A stretch of DNA of 64,000 bases, from NCBI RefSeq assembly GCF_015595025.1, contig NZ_JADNRL010000009.1, positions 81,537-145,536 on the forward strand, in the 5' to 3' direction. The notes beneath the pieces were generated by a model, which was given only the letters and a program-made list of their open reading frames with translations, had not been told where the DNA came from and did not search any database. This DNA comes from Halomonas sp. KAO (GTDB lineage: Bacteria > Pseudomonadota > Gammaproteobacteria > Pseudomonadales > Halomonadaceae). Of the stretch, positions 51,600-60,646 are shown one piece after another; position 1 is the stretch's first letter, and each line of letters opens with the position of its first letter. The position numbers and the translations under genes were made by a program.

Positions 51600-53618
51600 T
51601 TATGAATTATTGGGCAACGGATGGATCAAGCCACGCTTACGCCACCTATTGTTATTAACCAGTGATTCAAAATCTACTCCGTTTGAAAGAGAAAGGTCGT
51701 CAGCATGATCAGTGACGATCAATTGAGGAGAGAAACCAAATTCATCCATGTTGGAATTGCAATATATAGACAGTTGGCTAAACAAATTCTCAACTGACTT
51801 TATGTCCTCATCGACACTGGCATCACTTTCTATGCGAGCCTCCATGCGCTCTATTGATTTGCTGTCAAACTCTTCTCCAGTATCTCGTTTGAAACTTGGG
51901 AAATAGACTTGGGTTGGCTGGTCAATGAATAGTATCGATGGAATAGAGCACTCTTTCCCAAGGGAAGCAAAATATTTATGGAGAGATAGAAATAAAGTCA
52001 AATGACTATACAGCCAATTTGCACCACTCCCCATAGACCTCAAGAAGATCTTATCGCCATCTGGTGCCTCGTGATACAAGTCAAATGTTTCGAATGAAAA
52101 CTTAAGGTTGATAGGCTGATAGCTATCCTCAAAATCAAAATTTCTTCCAATTTCACGCATGTGCTTATTTACGGCGCGATTAGCCTTTCTCATACCTTGT
52201 TTGTAGTCATATTTTGCTAACTTTCTATCAATATCTGCTAGGCTGCTTCGTAGCTCCGTTATCCTTTCTTCGAGAGAGCTATCATCTGTTGTCCCGAGAG
52301 TTTCAAGCGTGACAAAAAGACGGTATTTTGTTTTTAGGAAATTTTCCTGAAGGCTTTTCCTATCGGCAAGCTCTTCTTCAGAGTCTTCGAGAGATTGAAT
52401 CTGCTCCTGTAATTTTGAAATCTCAACCATCAAGTCACTAATACTTTGTTTGACCTCGGAGAGAGAAGACTGAAGCTTTGCACGGAGAGGAGACGCATGT
52501 TGTGCATTGTTCGAGATTTTATCTATAGCTTTTTTTAGGTTTATCGCACTTTCCTTGAGCTGTTCATGAGAAGTATGGCAAAATGGGCAGACTGAATAAG
52601 CAATGTCAACACTATCTTGCGGGCTTATTTCACTCATCCTTTCAGAAAGCTCTTTCTCATCGGTTATGCTTTTTTTAATAGTGTTGGCTTTCCTTTGCAA
52701 AGATCTTAGCTGAGATGTCTTAGAGGCTAGATCCGTATTAAGTTCATTGAACTTGTTTGCAATAGCGCTAGATTGAAGGTTTATATCTTCAAAAGATATG
52801 GATTGTTCGATTCTATCCATTGCTGAATTAGGGTGACGAAGAACTTCGTCCAAGGTTATAGAGAAGTTATTTTCTACACCCATAGCCAAATAAAGTTGCG
52901 TCAACATAGGCTCGACTTTTCTCTTCTGGGCCTCTTTGACTCTTTCGCTGACATCATTCTCTCTAAGTGCTTTTCTAAGCTCTGTTGATATTTGTTCTTT
53001 CTCCTGAGAGAGAAGGAAGTAATCCTGATCAACTAGACCCAAAAAAACCTTAGAATGTTCGATGACTTGGTCACGTTTTTCTTTTTCATCAAATCTATAA
53101 AAAAGAGCATGTTTGTTTGCAATTAAGTTTTGATGCTGAAGCATAAAGGAGACAAAGCTACGGATAGAAGGTGTAGAGGCTTTTTTTCCTCTCATCTGCT
53201 TTGCGTTGATAGATTCATCAACATCATCAAGGTCAAGAAATAGACCCGTGACATGTTTTTTAAAAGCGGCGATAGGGATATAGTGTCCGCTATCAAAAAA
53301 GTCATGGGAAACAAGGTCTTTTGAATAGCTTTCAAGCTCTTTAAAAAAACCTTTTGCTGGGCTTCTTGTTGACCTACCAAGCACAACGGTTCTTTTTTCA
53401 ATGCTCAGGCAGACATAGTAGATTAAAGCGACTTCTGTAATCACTCCTTTAGGAACTGTGTATTCGGAGCTGGCGAAGCAGTAGTCGAATATTTCAATTA
53501 GAGCGCTCTTTCCAGTTGACGACTTTCCTGTTATAACATTGAGTCCAGGCTTCAGGAAAACTGGGTGTCTTTTGCCTGAGACATCAATAACCCCCATTTC
53601 ATTGATATATGATTTCAT
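51600..53618 (-). CDS. ABC-3C system SMC-like ATPase (DUF3732)
   Basis: The 672-residue protein is an SMC/RecN-like ABC ATPase of the DUF3732 type. It has Walker A in VITGKSSTGKSALIEIFDYC (about 28-47), long coiled coils (about 200-340 and 350-480) around a zinc hook CPFCH (about 342-346), a signature-like segment LRSMGSGANWLYSHL (about 525), and Walker B ILFIDQPTQVYFP (about 560). In ABC-three-component systems such an ATPase senses invasion and controls an effector. Its start overlaps the middle-component stop by 4 bases. GC is low, unlike the chromosome. It converges on the small orphan gene 39 bases away. Confidence 0.85.
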   Translation of the reverse strand: MKSYINEMGVIDVSGKRHPVFLKPGLNVITGKSSTGKSALIEIFDYCFASSEYTVPKGVITEVALIYYVCLSIEKRTVVLGRSTRSPAKGFFKELESYSKDLVSHDFFDSGHYIPIAAFKKHVTGLFLDLDDVDESINAKQMRGKKASTPSIRSFVSFMLQHQNLIANKHALFYRFDEKEKRDQVIEHSKVFLGLVDQDYFLLSQEKEQISTELRKALRENDVSERVKEAQKRKVEPMLTQLYLAMGVENNFSITLDEVLRHPNSAMDRIEQSISFEDINLQSSAIANKFNELNTDLASKTSQLRSLQRKANTIKKSITDEKELSERMSEISPQDSVDIAYSVCPFCHTSHEQLKESAINLKKAIDKISNNAQHASPLRAKLQSSLSEVKQSISDLMVEISKLQEQIQSLEDSEEELADRKSLQENFLKTKYRLFVTLETLGTTDDSSLEERITELRSSLADIDRKLAKYDYKQGMRKANRAVNKHMREIGRNFDFEDSYQPINLKFSFETFDLYHEAPDGDKIFLRSMGSGANWLYSHLTLFLSLHKYFASLGKECSIPSILFIDQPTQVYFPSFKRDTGEEFDSKSIERMEARIESDASVDEDIKSVENLFSQLSIYCNSNMDEFGFSPQLIVTDHADDLSLSNGVDFESLVNNNRWRKRGLIHPLPNNS

Positions 53619-54073
53619 TTCGGCGTAGCTCCAAAAAAAGAGTATATTTCAGAAGGTGAGAATTGGCTAAAAAGTCTTCCAAGATTGTAGGATGGCTTGC
53701 ATGCTTTTGTTGACTTAAAGCTTTCTGAACTAATTACCGAAAGGGTTTCAGGATCAATTTCTACCCAGTCATTGATTAGGCAATACTGAATACTTTTGTC
53801 AGTCAAGTCACTGAGAGAATCGATTCTTTCTTGCAAATCATATAGTAAAGCCTTGTCGTTAAAGATGCTCCATAAATTACTTCTTTTGGTGTCGCCAAAC
53901 ATGGCTCTTGCCAATGAATGCTTGTAAATAGGATGAGTGGAAAGAGGGATGACGAGCTTGGATAATAACAGGTTTTCCTCCACGCCATTTAGACTCGAAT
54001 AAAACGCAGAAATATATTGGCCGCACAGAAATGGGTTGTATTTAAGTGCATATAAAGCATCAGTGATCTTCAT
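53615..54073 (-). CDS. ABC-3C system middle component
   Basis: The 152-residue protein resembles the small middle components of ABC-three-component systems: it begins with a helical segment ALKYNPFLCGQYISAFYSSL and has LLLSKLVIPLSTHPIYKHSLARAMFGD, a pattern seen in that family, followed by a winged-helix-like region. It probably links the effector to the ATPase. It overlaps both neighbours by 4 bases, so all three proteins are cotranslated. Assignment leans on gene order and length as much as on sequence. Confidence 0.75.
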   Translation of the reverse strand: MKITDALYALKYNPFLCGQYISAFYSSLNGVEENLLLSKLVIPLSTHPIYKHSLARAMFGDTKRSNLWSIFNDKALLYDLQERIDSLSDLTDKSIQYCLINDWVEIDPETLSVISSESFKSTKACKPSYNLGRLFSQFSPSEIYSFFGATPK

Positions 54074-55203
54074 TTTTTTCTAACTTCCCATTTCAAGTTC
54101 AATTCTTCATCATCCATGGCATCATGGATTAGTCCGTTCTTGAAAGCTAGAGGGGGAGCAGAGCAACCATCCATGGGGTTTGGTGGCTCGCTAATCACAT
54201 CGTCATACAAGTCCTGCGAGCTAATTTTTGAGTCACGAACATGTCGGCAAGCCCTTGCGTATTTACGTTCATATTGAGTTACCAGTTCATCTTGGTATCT
54301 GTTTGTAGCGGTTCTGAATTGAGGCGCCCCATCTAGCTCTTCGGCCAAGGAATTTTGCAGCTCAAACCAGTTGCCTATGGCTATAAATATTACATCCTTA
54401 TAATCTATATCATCTATTTTTTTAACAAAGAGCTTTTCTCTGTGCTGCTCTAGCATATTATCATCTGCTTTGACTCCAATAAAGCTGGGCATTGTGAACG
54501 TATGTCTGGCATATTGGGATGTTAGCCGAATTATTTCTTCATCGAACTCTTCCTTGGAAATGCACCATTTTTGATAAGTTGAAGATTCATAAACAAAACC
54601 TACAAGAGCTCTCAGAAAGCTATCTTTGTTGTTCTTGGGAATTCCCGCTGCGCACGACCGAGCTATCTTTTCCCGTATACCATTTAAGTCTTCGGAGTTA
54701 GTAAAGATAACAACCCTTGAGAGCACGTCCTTGAGATGGCTGCTCTCTTTCGACATAACTTCAATCTGGATATTGAGGACTTCGCTTTTTTTATCGGAGT
54801 TAAGCTCTTCTGATGATCTATCACTATAGATGCTTTCTAGTACGCAAAGCCTTTTTTCACCATCTAAGCAATTCCAGTTGCTAAGACGTGATTTAGCACC
54901 AAATGGCTGAGTTGTATGTAGAATTAGCTTTTCATAGAGAGAGTGATCAAATTTTTCAGAAAGCCAGTTTTTGAGTGTTTTCCAAAGGTTTATGTGATGA
55001 TCTGTTAAGCTTCCACTAAAATCCTTTACTTCAAACTGACTTGATTCTTCTTTATCTCCAATCAAGCTGACATCACCGTCCTTTTCAAACCAAATGCTTG
55101 CTCCTTCTTTTAAGTTTAAGCACTGATCTAAACCGATTAATGCCTGGTAATGAAAAGCCAGAGCAGTAGTCAATACGGCATGCTTTGTTTTACCATTACT
55201 CAT
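54070..55203 (-). CDS. ABC-3C system effector with nuclease-like N-terminal domain
   Basis: The 377-residue protein starts with a DUF4297/Cap4-like region: ALAFHYQALIGLDQCLNL, then IWFEKDGDVSLI and SQFEVKDFSGS (about 37-65). The Glu, Asp and E-V-K residues have the spacing of a PD-(D/E)XK nuclease active site. The C-terminal half (about 230-377) matches the helical end domain of ABC-3C effectors in character. It would cut DNA when released or activated by the SMC-like ATPase. It is the first gene of the operon and lies 40 bases after tnpC. The nuclease assignment is inference from motif spacing. Confidence 0.75.
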   Translation of the reverse strand: MSNGKTKHAVLTTALAFHYQALIGLDQCLNLKEGASIWFEKDGDVSLIGDKEESSQFEVKDFSGSLTDHHINLWKTLKNWLSEKFDHSLYEKLILHTTQPFGAKSRLSNWNCLDGEKRLCVLESIYSDRSSEELNSDKKSEVLNIQIEVMSKESSHLKDVLSRVVIFTNSEDLNGIREKIARSCAAGIPKNNKDSFLRALVGFVYESSTYQKWCISKEEFDEEIIRLTSQYARHTFTMPSFIGVKADDNMLEQHREKLFVKKIDDIDYKDVIFIAIGNWFELQNSLAEELDGAPQFRTATNRYQDELVTQYERKYARACRHVRDSKISSQDLYDDVISEPPNPMDGCSAPPLAFKNGLIHDAMDDEELNLKWEVRKK

Positions 55204-55243
55204 AATTTCCTCTCAGTCCCTTACGGTAGCCTCACTGTATGTT

Positions 55244-55666
55244 TTATTTTGAAGAATTAATCCAATTTCTTCTGAAATGCTCAGATCGGCCGCGTTCTTT
55301 CTCCAGCTCTTGCTTAAGCCGAGCATTTTCCTTTCGAACAGAACTGAGCTCCTGCTTCAAACGATCCACTTTGTTGCGCAACACAGCCTCTATATGACGG
55401 TATTCCTCAGGAGTGCGGGAAGGGACCGCCACACCATCTATCTCTGACGAAGATGAACGTGCATTATCACGCTCAGCTGATATGGATTCCTTGAAGTTAT
55501 TGTACAGGTACTGCCTGCTAACCCCGGCGATTGCAGCAATGTCTTTAAATGTAATGGCCTCATTACGTTCCTTCAAAGTCGCAATAGCTTCCTCTACGGC
55601 ACGGCGCTTCCGCAAACTGCGTTCTTCTCTGGCCTTCGCTAGGCCTTCAGTGGCTTTGCCGCTCAT
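55244..55666 (-). CDS. tnpC: TnpC-like protein of a Tn554-type element
   Basis: The 140-residue protein has a TetR-like helix-turn-helix (FKDIAAIAGVSRQYLYNN, about 40-57) and a C-terminal coiled coil (EAVLRNKVDRLKQELSSVRKEN on to EKERGR). In Tn554 the small third gene tnpC is not strictly needed but influences efficiency and orientation of insertion. It overlaps tnpB by 4 bases (ATGA), the order tnpA-tnpB-tnpC being the family hallmark. Confidence 0.85.
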   Translation of the reverse strand: MSGKATEGLAKAREERSLRKRRAVEEAIATLKERNEAITFKDIAAIAGVSRQYLYNNFKESISAERDNARSSSSEIDGVAVPSRTPEEYRHIEAVLRNKVDRLKQELSSVRKENARLKQELEKERGRSEHFRRNWINSSK

Positions 55667-57783
55667 TCGACAAACTCCAGTTTTATCTGTTTGACTTTCT
55701 GCTCAGCACCTTTGTAAATGCCGTCTTCTTCTATAGCTGAAACGATTTTTCCTAAAGAGTCGTAGACTTCTTTGTTTTTCCTGAGGCGTCGATCTGTGAT
55801 TTCTGACATCCTTGTTTTTCCTGAATCTGCAAGCTCTTTGGATTCTTCTTGCTGCTCTTGAATGAGAGCGTCTATGGCAAGTTTTTCAGACTTAAAAAAA
55901 TCTACATCTTTTGCATCAGCCCTGAAATGTTTACATGTATAGCATGCGTTGGCGTGTTCACACCAATCCCCAATTTGAGCAGGCATTGAACAAGCTCCGC
56001 CACAGACACGAGTGGCTGCTAGTTGCTCCTTTCTGACAAGAAGTTCACCAATTTTATCATCGACATCTCCCTGTATCGTAAAGAACCTTCCGCTACCTTT
56101 TTCCAGGAGAGCTTTTTTCTTCAATTCAAGTCTATTGTTCACATAAACAGTTGCCATATCAGGACTGGTATGGCCAAGCTCCATCATGATATTAAGAATA
56201 TCATGACCGTTTTGTGCTAACGATGTACCCATCGTATGACGGAGAGGATGCCAAGAAAAGGCGAGGGGGTTACCGCCATCATCTTTTACCTGTTGACTTA
56301 CAACTTTTTTCTTTATCTCGCTCGCAGTCCATTGTTGAGTCACAAAGCCTTCCTGAGTTCCCGTAAAGTAGGGGAAGAGGTACTTTGTTGGTCTGCCATG
56401 CTTTTTGACAATGCATTTTCTCTGGTCTTCAATAACTTTTATTAAAGCCGCGTGAGACTTGTCGCTTTTGGAAAGTGGCTTTCTATTCCACTTCTTGACC
56501 TTATTCTGCCAGAAGTGGAGGATCATAAAGTTATCATCATCAGGATCATTCTTAAGACAATCATAGAGCACTGAATGGCCATCCTCAGCGCGCATGCCCG
56601 TAGCAAGAATTAGTATAAATATTTGAGGAACAGGGGAGGGTGCATCCTTGACAGCCATCTGAAGCTCGTCAATGATGCGCTGTGAGTAGGAGCGTCCCAC
56701 GCCTTCGTTCGCATATCCTATTCGACCCAGCCCTTCTTTATAGTGGGTCTTCTTGATTTTCTTGACTGCTCTTTTTGATACTGACAAAGAAGGCCATTTG
56801 TCAGAGAATTCCCTTGAGGCCGCTTGCAGCATCGCCACAGTGTCTGTAAACCAGTTTTTCCCGGATAAACCTTTCTTATTACCCCATGCTAAATAGTCAT
56901 CTTCAATCAAATTATCTGATATGAGAGCAGGAGAGGGGGTCTCAAATTTCTCGTGCATGAAGTCTCGGAAGTTTATAAACCTTCCCATGTAACCAACAAG
57001 CGTGCTTGGGGCCAGCTCACCATGCTGAATCTTGTTTATGACATGAAAGCGTACAGCATCACGCAACCATTCAGGGTAACGGTAAAAATTAAGGTATTTA
57101 TCTGTGGTGCGCTGTCTGTCTTTGAATCTGTAGTCATCTTCGCTGTATATGTCGTTGAGGTAGACAATCATTCGCCTGTGAAGAGGCTTGAATTGTTCCC
57201 TCTGAATTATAATATTCTTGTGGATGTCGCCGGCAACTGTGATTCGCGCTGGCAGATACTCCTTTTCAACGATGCTGTTGTCACTAACATAGCTCTGCTT
57301 GGTTTTCTTTCTTTTCGAATTGTTAGAGTATCTAGAAAAAATATCTAAAAGTTCAGCGTTATGTTTTCTCGTGTTTTTTTCTTCGCTGCTCGAGGTATGA
57401 CGAGCTGTAAACTCAGGATGAGGTATATCTGCCAGACAATAAACTCCAAAGCGACTGGATATTTCTTTCCAGTCGGTGTTTAGCCATCTCATTGGCAGGC
57501 GCCTTCGCTCTACAGAAGAACGGGAGTTGTTGCGTTCATCTGAAAGAAATTTTGCCCAATAGCATTTCAGCTCAAGTTGTGGTGTCAGTGGCAGCCCGGT
57601 AAATTCAATAGGGCTGTTTACCCCAACGTGTTCATTCGTAAAGATCTCAATGTCTTTTACAAATTCGTCATCCCACACGTCATGAAAAAACAGCTTGCTG
57701 CCATAGGTTTCAATTTTCGACAAGAGCTGCTCTTCATACAAAACCTGGCTGTCGGCACTTCCCTGAATTACCTTTAGATCCAT
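55663..57783 (-). CDS. tnpB: TnpB-like tyrosine recombinase of a Tn554-type element
   Basis: The 706-residue protein has a long N-terminal region (about 1-230) and a phage-integrase catalytic domain with Arg398 (LATGMRAEDG), His512 and Arg515 (WHPLRHTMG), His538 (ELGHTSPD) and nucleophile Tyr547 (ATVYVNNR). A Cys-rich stretch follows (about 600-625: CGGACSMPAQ, then WCEHANACYTC), probably binding zinc, and then a helical end. TnpA and TnpB act together in Tn554 transposition. It overlaps tnpA by 10 bases. The length fits TnpB (about 630-700). Confidence 0.9.
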   Translation of the reverse strand: MDLKVIQGSADSQVLYEEQLLSKIETYGSKLFFHDVWDDEFVKDIEIFTNEHVGVNSPIEFTGLPLTPQLELKCYWAKFLSDERNNSRSSVERRRLPMRWLNTDWKEISSRFGVYCLADIPHPEFTARHTSSSEEKNTRKHNAELLDIFSRYSNNSKRKKTKQSYVSDNSIVEKEYLPARITVAGDIHKNIIIQREQFKPLHRRMIVYLNDIYSEDDYRFKDRQRTTDKYLNFYRYPEWLRDAVRFHVINKIQHGELAPSTLVGYMGRFINFRDFMHEKFETPSPALISDNLIEDDYLAWGNKKGLSGKNWFTDTVAMLQAASREFSDKWPSLSVSKRAVKKIKKTHYKEGLGRIGYANEGVGRSYSQRIIDELQMAVKDAPSPVPQIFILILATGMRAEDGHSVLYDCLKNDPDDDNFMILHFWQNKVKKWNRKPLSKSDKSHAALIKVIEDQRKCIVKKHGRPTKYLFPYFTGTQEGFVTQQWTASEIKKKVVSQQVKDDGGNPLAFSWHPLRHTMGTSLAQNGHDILNIMMELGHTSPDMATVYVNNRLELKKKALLEKGSGRFFTIQGDVDDKIGELLVRKEQLAATRVCGGACSMPAQIGDWCEHANACYTCKHFRADAKDVDFFKSEKLAIDALIQEQQEESKELADSGKTRMSEITDRRLRKNKEVYDSLGKIVSAIEEDGIYKGAEQKVKQIKLEFVE

Positions 57784-58982
57784 TTTACGCCTCTGTCAGT
57801 GATATGTGGCAACTTCCTAAATTCTTCGAGGCGTTTTTCCAGCTTTTCTGGCCCCGTCAGATGAAGCTTTCGCATCTCATGGCTGAACAAATGTTTATAA
57901 AAATCCATGGTTGTCTGTGGACTTGCGTGACCCAGGCGATCCGCTACTTCGAGTAGTCCATAGCCGTCGACAATGGCTTCACTGGCATGCGTGTGCCTGA
58001 AATGATGCCAGGTGAAAGCCACAGCTGTTCGCTGCTTCAAGTAATTCTTTAGATTCTCTGCATAACTACGGGAAAGGGCACGTCCAATGCTGCCTCGCTG
58101 AATGTTACAAAATACATATTCTGTGCCCGCTTCAAAAGCGTCTTGATACTCATCGCTTGTGATGAAGTCTTCATACATATCGAGCAGGTAGTCCATGACC
58201 GGAATGGCACGAACACGTTGTCCCTTAGCCCTCGCACCATTCTCATTGTCGACCCTAGGGATGATCCATACGATCTTATCTTCAAGGTCAATGTCTGTGT
58301 GACGGAGCCCCAGAGCCTCGCCAATGCGCATCCCTGTGTTGTAGAGCAATGTCACCAGAAAAGCATCTCTCAGCCTATGGCAAGCTTTGATGAGTAATAG
58401 GACGCTTTCTGGAGACAGGCGCTTTTCAGTGACCTGTTTCTGGACCTTCCCGATGTCACCGCGTAGGTAACGATCTTTCTGTTTGGTTGTGCGCCGGCTA
58501 TTGATGTGCTCGAGGAAAGGCTTATAGCTGTTTAGGCCCTGGTGATGCTGTGACTGCGTTCCTCGGACATGCCCGAATGGATCTCGTCCCTGGAGATAAC
58601 GATAGAAGGACTTGGTCGCCAAGTGCAGCTGGTTTTTCAGTGATGGGGAAAGCTTTTGGAGGGAGCGCGCATCAAAGGTTACGAGGTTTTCTGGCGGTGG
58701 TTCGTCCTTAGCGCTTAAGGCGTATGGCAGCCACTGAAGGAAGTGATCGTAATCGCTCACCGAAATATCATAGACCGATTTTCCGATCGCGTTGAGATAG
58801 CTACCTAGGCGAGTCATGTGGCGTGCGTAAGCGACGATCGTGTTCGGAGAGAGGTTGGTTTCCTCAAGATGGACGATCCAGTCACGCAGAGGGCCGACGG
58901 TGTCACCATCATGATCGAGCACGGTCCACGAGACCGCTGTGTCGCTGTATCGAATTTTGACGAGCCTCATGAGCATCACCAT
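57774..58982 (-). CDS. tnpA: TnpA-like tyrosine recombinase of a Tn554-type element
   Basis: The 402-residue protein has a core-binding domain (about 30-135; LSPNTIVAYARHMTRLGSYL) and a complete catalytic set: Arg219 (NTGMRIGEAL), His326 and Arg329 (WHHFRHTHAS), His352 (RLGHASPQ) and Tyr362 (MDFYKHL). In Tn554 TnpA is the main recombinase, reading from the element end inward, as here. Several in-frame ATG/GTG codons occur at the start (58982 to 58968); I kept the first, which has GGAG about 10 bases upstream. Base composition is closer to the chromosome than that of the ABC-3C genes. Confidence 0.9.
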   Translation of the reverse strand: MVMLMRLVKIRYSDTAVSWTVLDHDGDTVGPLRDWIVHLEETNLSPNTIVAYARHMTRLGSYLNAIGKSVYDISVSDYDHFLQWLPYALSAKDEPPPENLVTFDARSLQKLSPSLKNQLHLATKSFYRYLQGRDPFGHVRGTQSQHHQGLNSYKPFLEHINSRRTTKQKDRYLRGDIGKVQKQVTEKRLSPESVLLLIKACHRLRDAFLVTLLYNTGMRIGEALGLRHTDIDLEDKIVWIIPRVDNENGARAKGQRVRAIPVMDYLLDMYEDFITSDEYQDAFEAGTEYVFCNIQRGSIGRALSRSYAENLKNYLKQRTAVAFTWHHFRHTHASEAIVDGYGLLEVADRLGHASPQTTMDFYKHLFSHEMRKLHLTGPEKLEKRLEEFRKLPHITDRGVKWI

Positions 58983-59000
58983 CCATGGAATGCTCCATAT

Positions 59001-59075
59001 TTGACATGGTGAGCATATGAGTCAACCCGAAGGAGCTGATCTCAGCTTTGACACCTTAAGTGGACACAATTGACA
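59001..59075. repeat. Three direct TTGACA repeats at the right island edge
   Basis: TTGACA occurs at 59001-59006, 59048-59053 and 59070-59075, between tnpA and the island edge, with related GGACAC (59062) and GGTGTCC (59087) nearby. The left edge has GTGTCAA at 43634-43640. They could be recombinase-binding sites; promoter -35 boxes are an alternative reading for the plus strand, but no gene follows there. Confidence 0.4.
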
Positions 59076-59198
59076 TAGACATGCTTGGTGTCCGTATTAA
59101 CATAATATACATTATGCGAAGTTGCTGGCACCAGCTTGCTAGGTCTCGTTTCTGCCGCCAACTCTTATGCAGCAGCCGACCATCCACTTGCTCGAGAT

Positions 59199-59954
59199 TT
59201 ACCTCCAAACTCCTTGATTTTTCTTGATGTCATGCTGTTTCGTCTGCTTGTCTCCGTCTTCTGTCTGGCCAATTTTCCAGTAGCTGGAAACATAGAATTG
59301 GGACTTCGGAATATCATACCTTTGCCGGATAAAGTGTCGTATGGCCCGCATGCTGCTGAACTCGCAAGCGGCCCATACCGACGGCGTTCCGGGTAACCGA
59401 GGCAGGGATTGAAGTTTCTCGAGCAGCGTGAGCCCCCTAGGGTCCGGCTCGGGGCTGATCACCCAGTGCAATTCAATCTTCTCCGGATGCCTCAAGGGTT
59501 GAATATCGGATTCGTGGCGAACCTCGATCACCGCGTAACCGTATGCATCCTCCGGCAGTTCCTCCAGGTTGACACTCAGCGCAGGCAAGGCCGTCATGTC
59601 ACCGGCCAGCAGATACCCGTCGCCCTCCTGACTGATCAACTTTCTGCCACCCGGTCCGGCGACCAGGATGCGATCACCGGGCCGGGCGCTGCTGGCCCAT
59701 GCAGACGCCGGCCCCTGCTGTGCATGCATGGCAAAATCAACGTCAATCTCCTCGGGACGTTGATGCCGTATGGTATAGGTCCGCATCAGCGGCCGTTCGT
59801 CCTTCCCTCGGGGAAACATCAGCTTGATATAGGCGCTCTCCTGGTTTCGTGGGAACTCCCGCAGGCTCTCGCCTCCGAGGGTTATCCGCAGCATGTTCCT
59901 GGTAAGCCACGAATGGCGAAGCACGCTGAGTTCTCGTGCCTGGGGTCTAGCCAA
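59199..59954 (-). CDS. Siderophore-interacting protein (FAD-binding ferric-siderophore reductase)
   Basis: The 251-residue protein matches the SIP family: NMLRITLGGESLREFP and the flavin motif RTYTIRHQRPEEIDVDFAMH near residue 65, then LAGDMTALPALSVNLEELP and a C-terminal WAACEFSSMRAIRHFIR with the family ending FYVSSYWKIGQTEDG. It reduces ferric siderophores in the cytoplasm to release iron. There is no ATG; I chose the TTG at 59954, which has AGGAG 7 bases upstream, over the TTG at 59978. It is the first gene right of the island, and its 3' end is complete. Confidence 0.9.
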   Translation of the reverse strand: MARPQARELSVLRHSWLTRNMLRITLGGESLREFPRNQESAYIKLMFPRGKDERPLMRTYTIRHQRPEEIDVDFAMHAQQGPASAWASSARPGDRILVAGPGGRKLISQEGDGYLLAGDMTALPALSVNLEELPEDAYGYAVIEVRHESDIQPLRHPEKIELHWVISPEPDPRGLTLLEKLQSLPRLPGTPSVWAACEFSSMRAIRHFIRQRYDIPKSQFYVSSYWKIGQTEDGDKQTKQHDIKKNQGVWR

Positions 59955-60058
59955 GATCTGACTCCTGTTTCGCTTCAATCACGTCCCACATTTTCTCGCC
60001 ACAACATGGTGTTCGGCGAGTTGTCGCGCCTTTTTCAGGCCTGCTTCAGACAGGGCTA

Positions 60059-60580
60059 CTACAGCACTCTTTTGAGCGTATCGTCGCGCTGGACGAAATG
60101 GTGGAACAGCGCCATGGCGATATGCCCGATGATGAGGACGGTCAGGGCCCAGGCCAGCGGTGAATGCAGGCTGCCGAGGCTCGCCGCCCAGGGGACCTCC
60201 TCACCTTCCGCGAAGATCTCCATCCCGAAGGCAGTCACGCCGTAGCCGCCGCCCAGCATTACCAGCATGCCGGTGATCGGCATCAGCAGCATGCCGGCGA
60301 AGAGCAGGCCATGCCCCGCCTTGACCAGCCTGGCGGTGGCCGGGTTCTGGGCCGGACGATGACGACGTTGTGACACCACCCACGCCAGGCGCAGCACGAT
60401 CAATACCAGCAGCAGGCTGCCGATGGAGACATGCCAGGGCACCAGGGTCTGCCCCACCCAGTGCTCGCCCTCGGCGATACGGTCCCCGAACTTGAGCAGC
60501 TGCCACCCGATCAGTACGGTCATCAGCCAGTGGAAGGTCTTGCTGACGCTTCCGTAACGCACTTTTGAATCCTTGATCAT
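60059..60580 (-). CDS. Cytochrome b561
   Basis: The 173-residue protein has four helices and begins VSKTFHWLMTVLIGWQLLKFG with the first heme His; others lie in VPWHVSIGSLLLVLIVLRLAW, KAGHGLLFAGMLLMPITGML and LIIGHIAMALFHHFVQRDD. This is the di-heme cytochrome b561 (CybB-like) type, which oxidises ubiquinol. The ATG at 60580 has AAGGAG 6 bases upstream. It lies between the SIP gene and the damaged dioxygenase gene. Confidence 0.92.
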   Translation of the reverse strand: MIKDSKVRYGSVSKTFHWLMTVLIGWQLLKFGDRIAEGEHWVGQTLVPWHVSIGSLLLVLIVLRLAWVVSQRRHRPAQNPATARLVKAGHGLLFAGMLLMPITGMLVMLGGGYGVTAFGMEIFAEGEEVPWAASLGSLHSPLAWALTVLIIGHIAMALFHHFVQRDDTLKRVL

Positions 60581-60646
60581 CGATAGCTCCTTCATTGGTC
60601 TAGACAAGTTTCGATGTAGAAAAGGTGGCCGAGGGGCATGGCCGCG

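Larger units (their letters stand above)
43554..59121. mobile_element. Tn554-like element carrying two defence systems (tentative ends)
   Basis: This stretch of about 15.6 kb holds a tnpA-tnpB-tnpC recombinase set at its right end, an ABC-3C operon, an IS3 element, a small orphan gene and a methyltransferase/helicase/GIY-YIG operon. Much of it has lower GC than both flanks. Chromosomal genes on both sides appear complete. The ends given here are where CTTCG (43554-43558) and its complement CGAAG (59117-59121) begin imperfectly matching AT-rich edges, in inverted orientation. Tn554-family elements lack classic inverted repeats, so these ends are weakly supported; the two defence systems could also have come separately. 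Confidence 0.5.
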
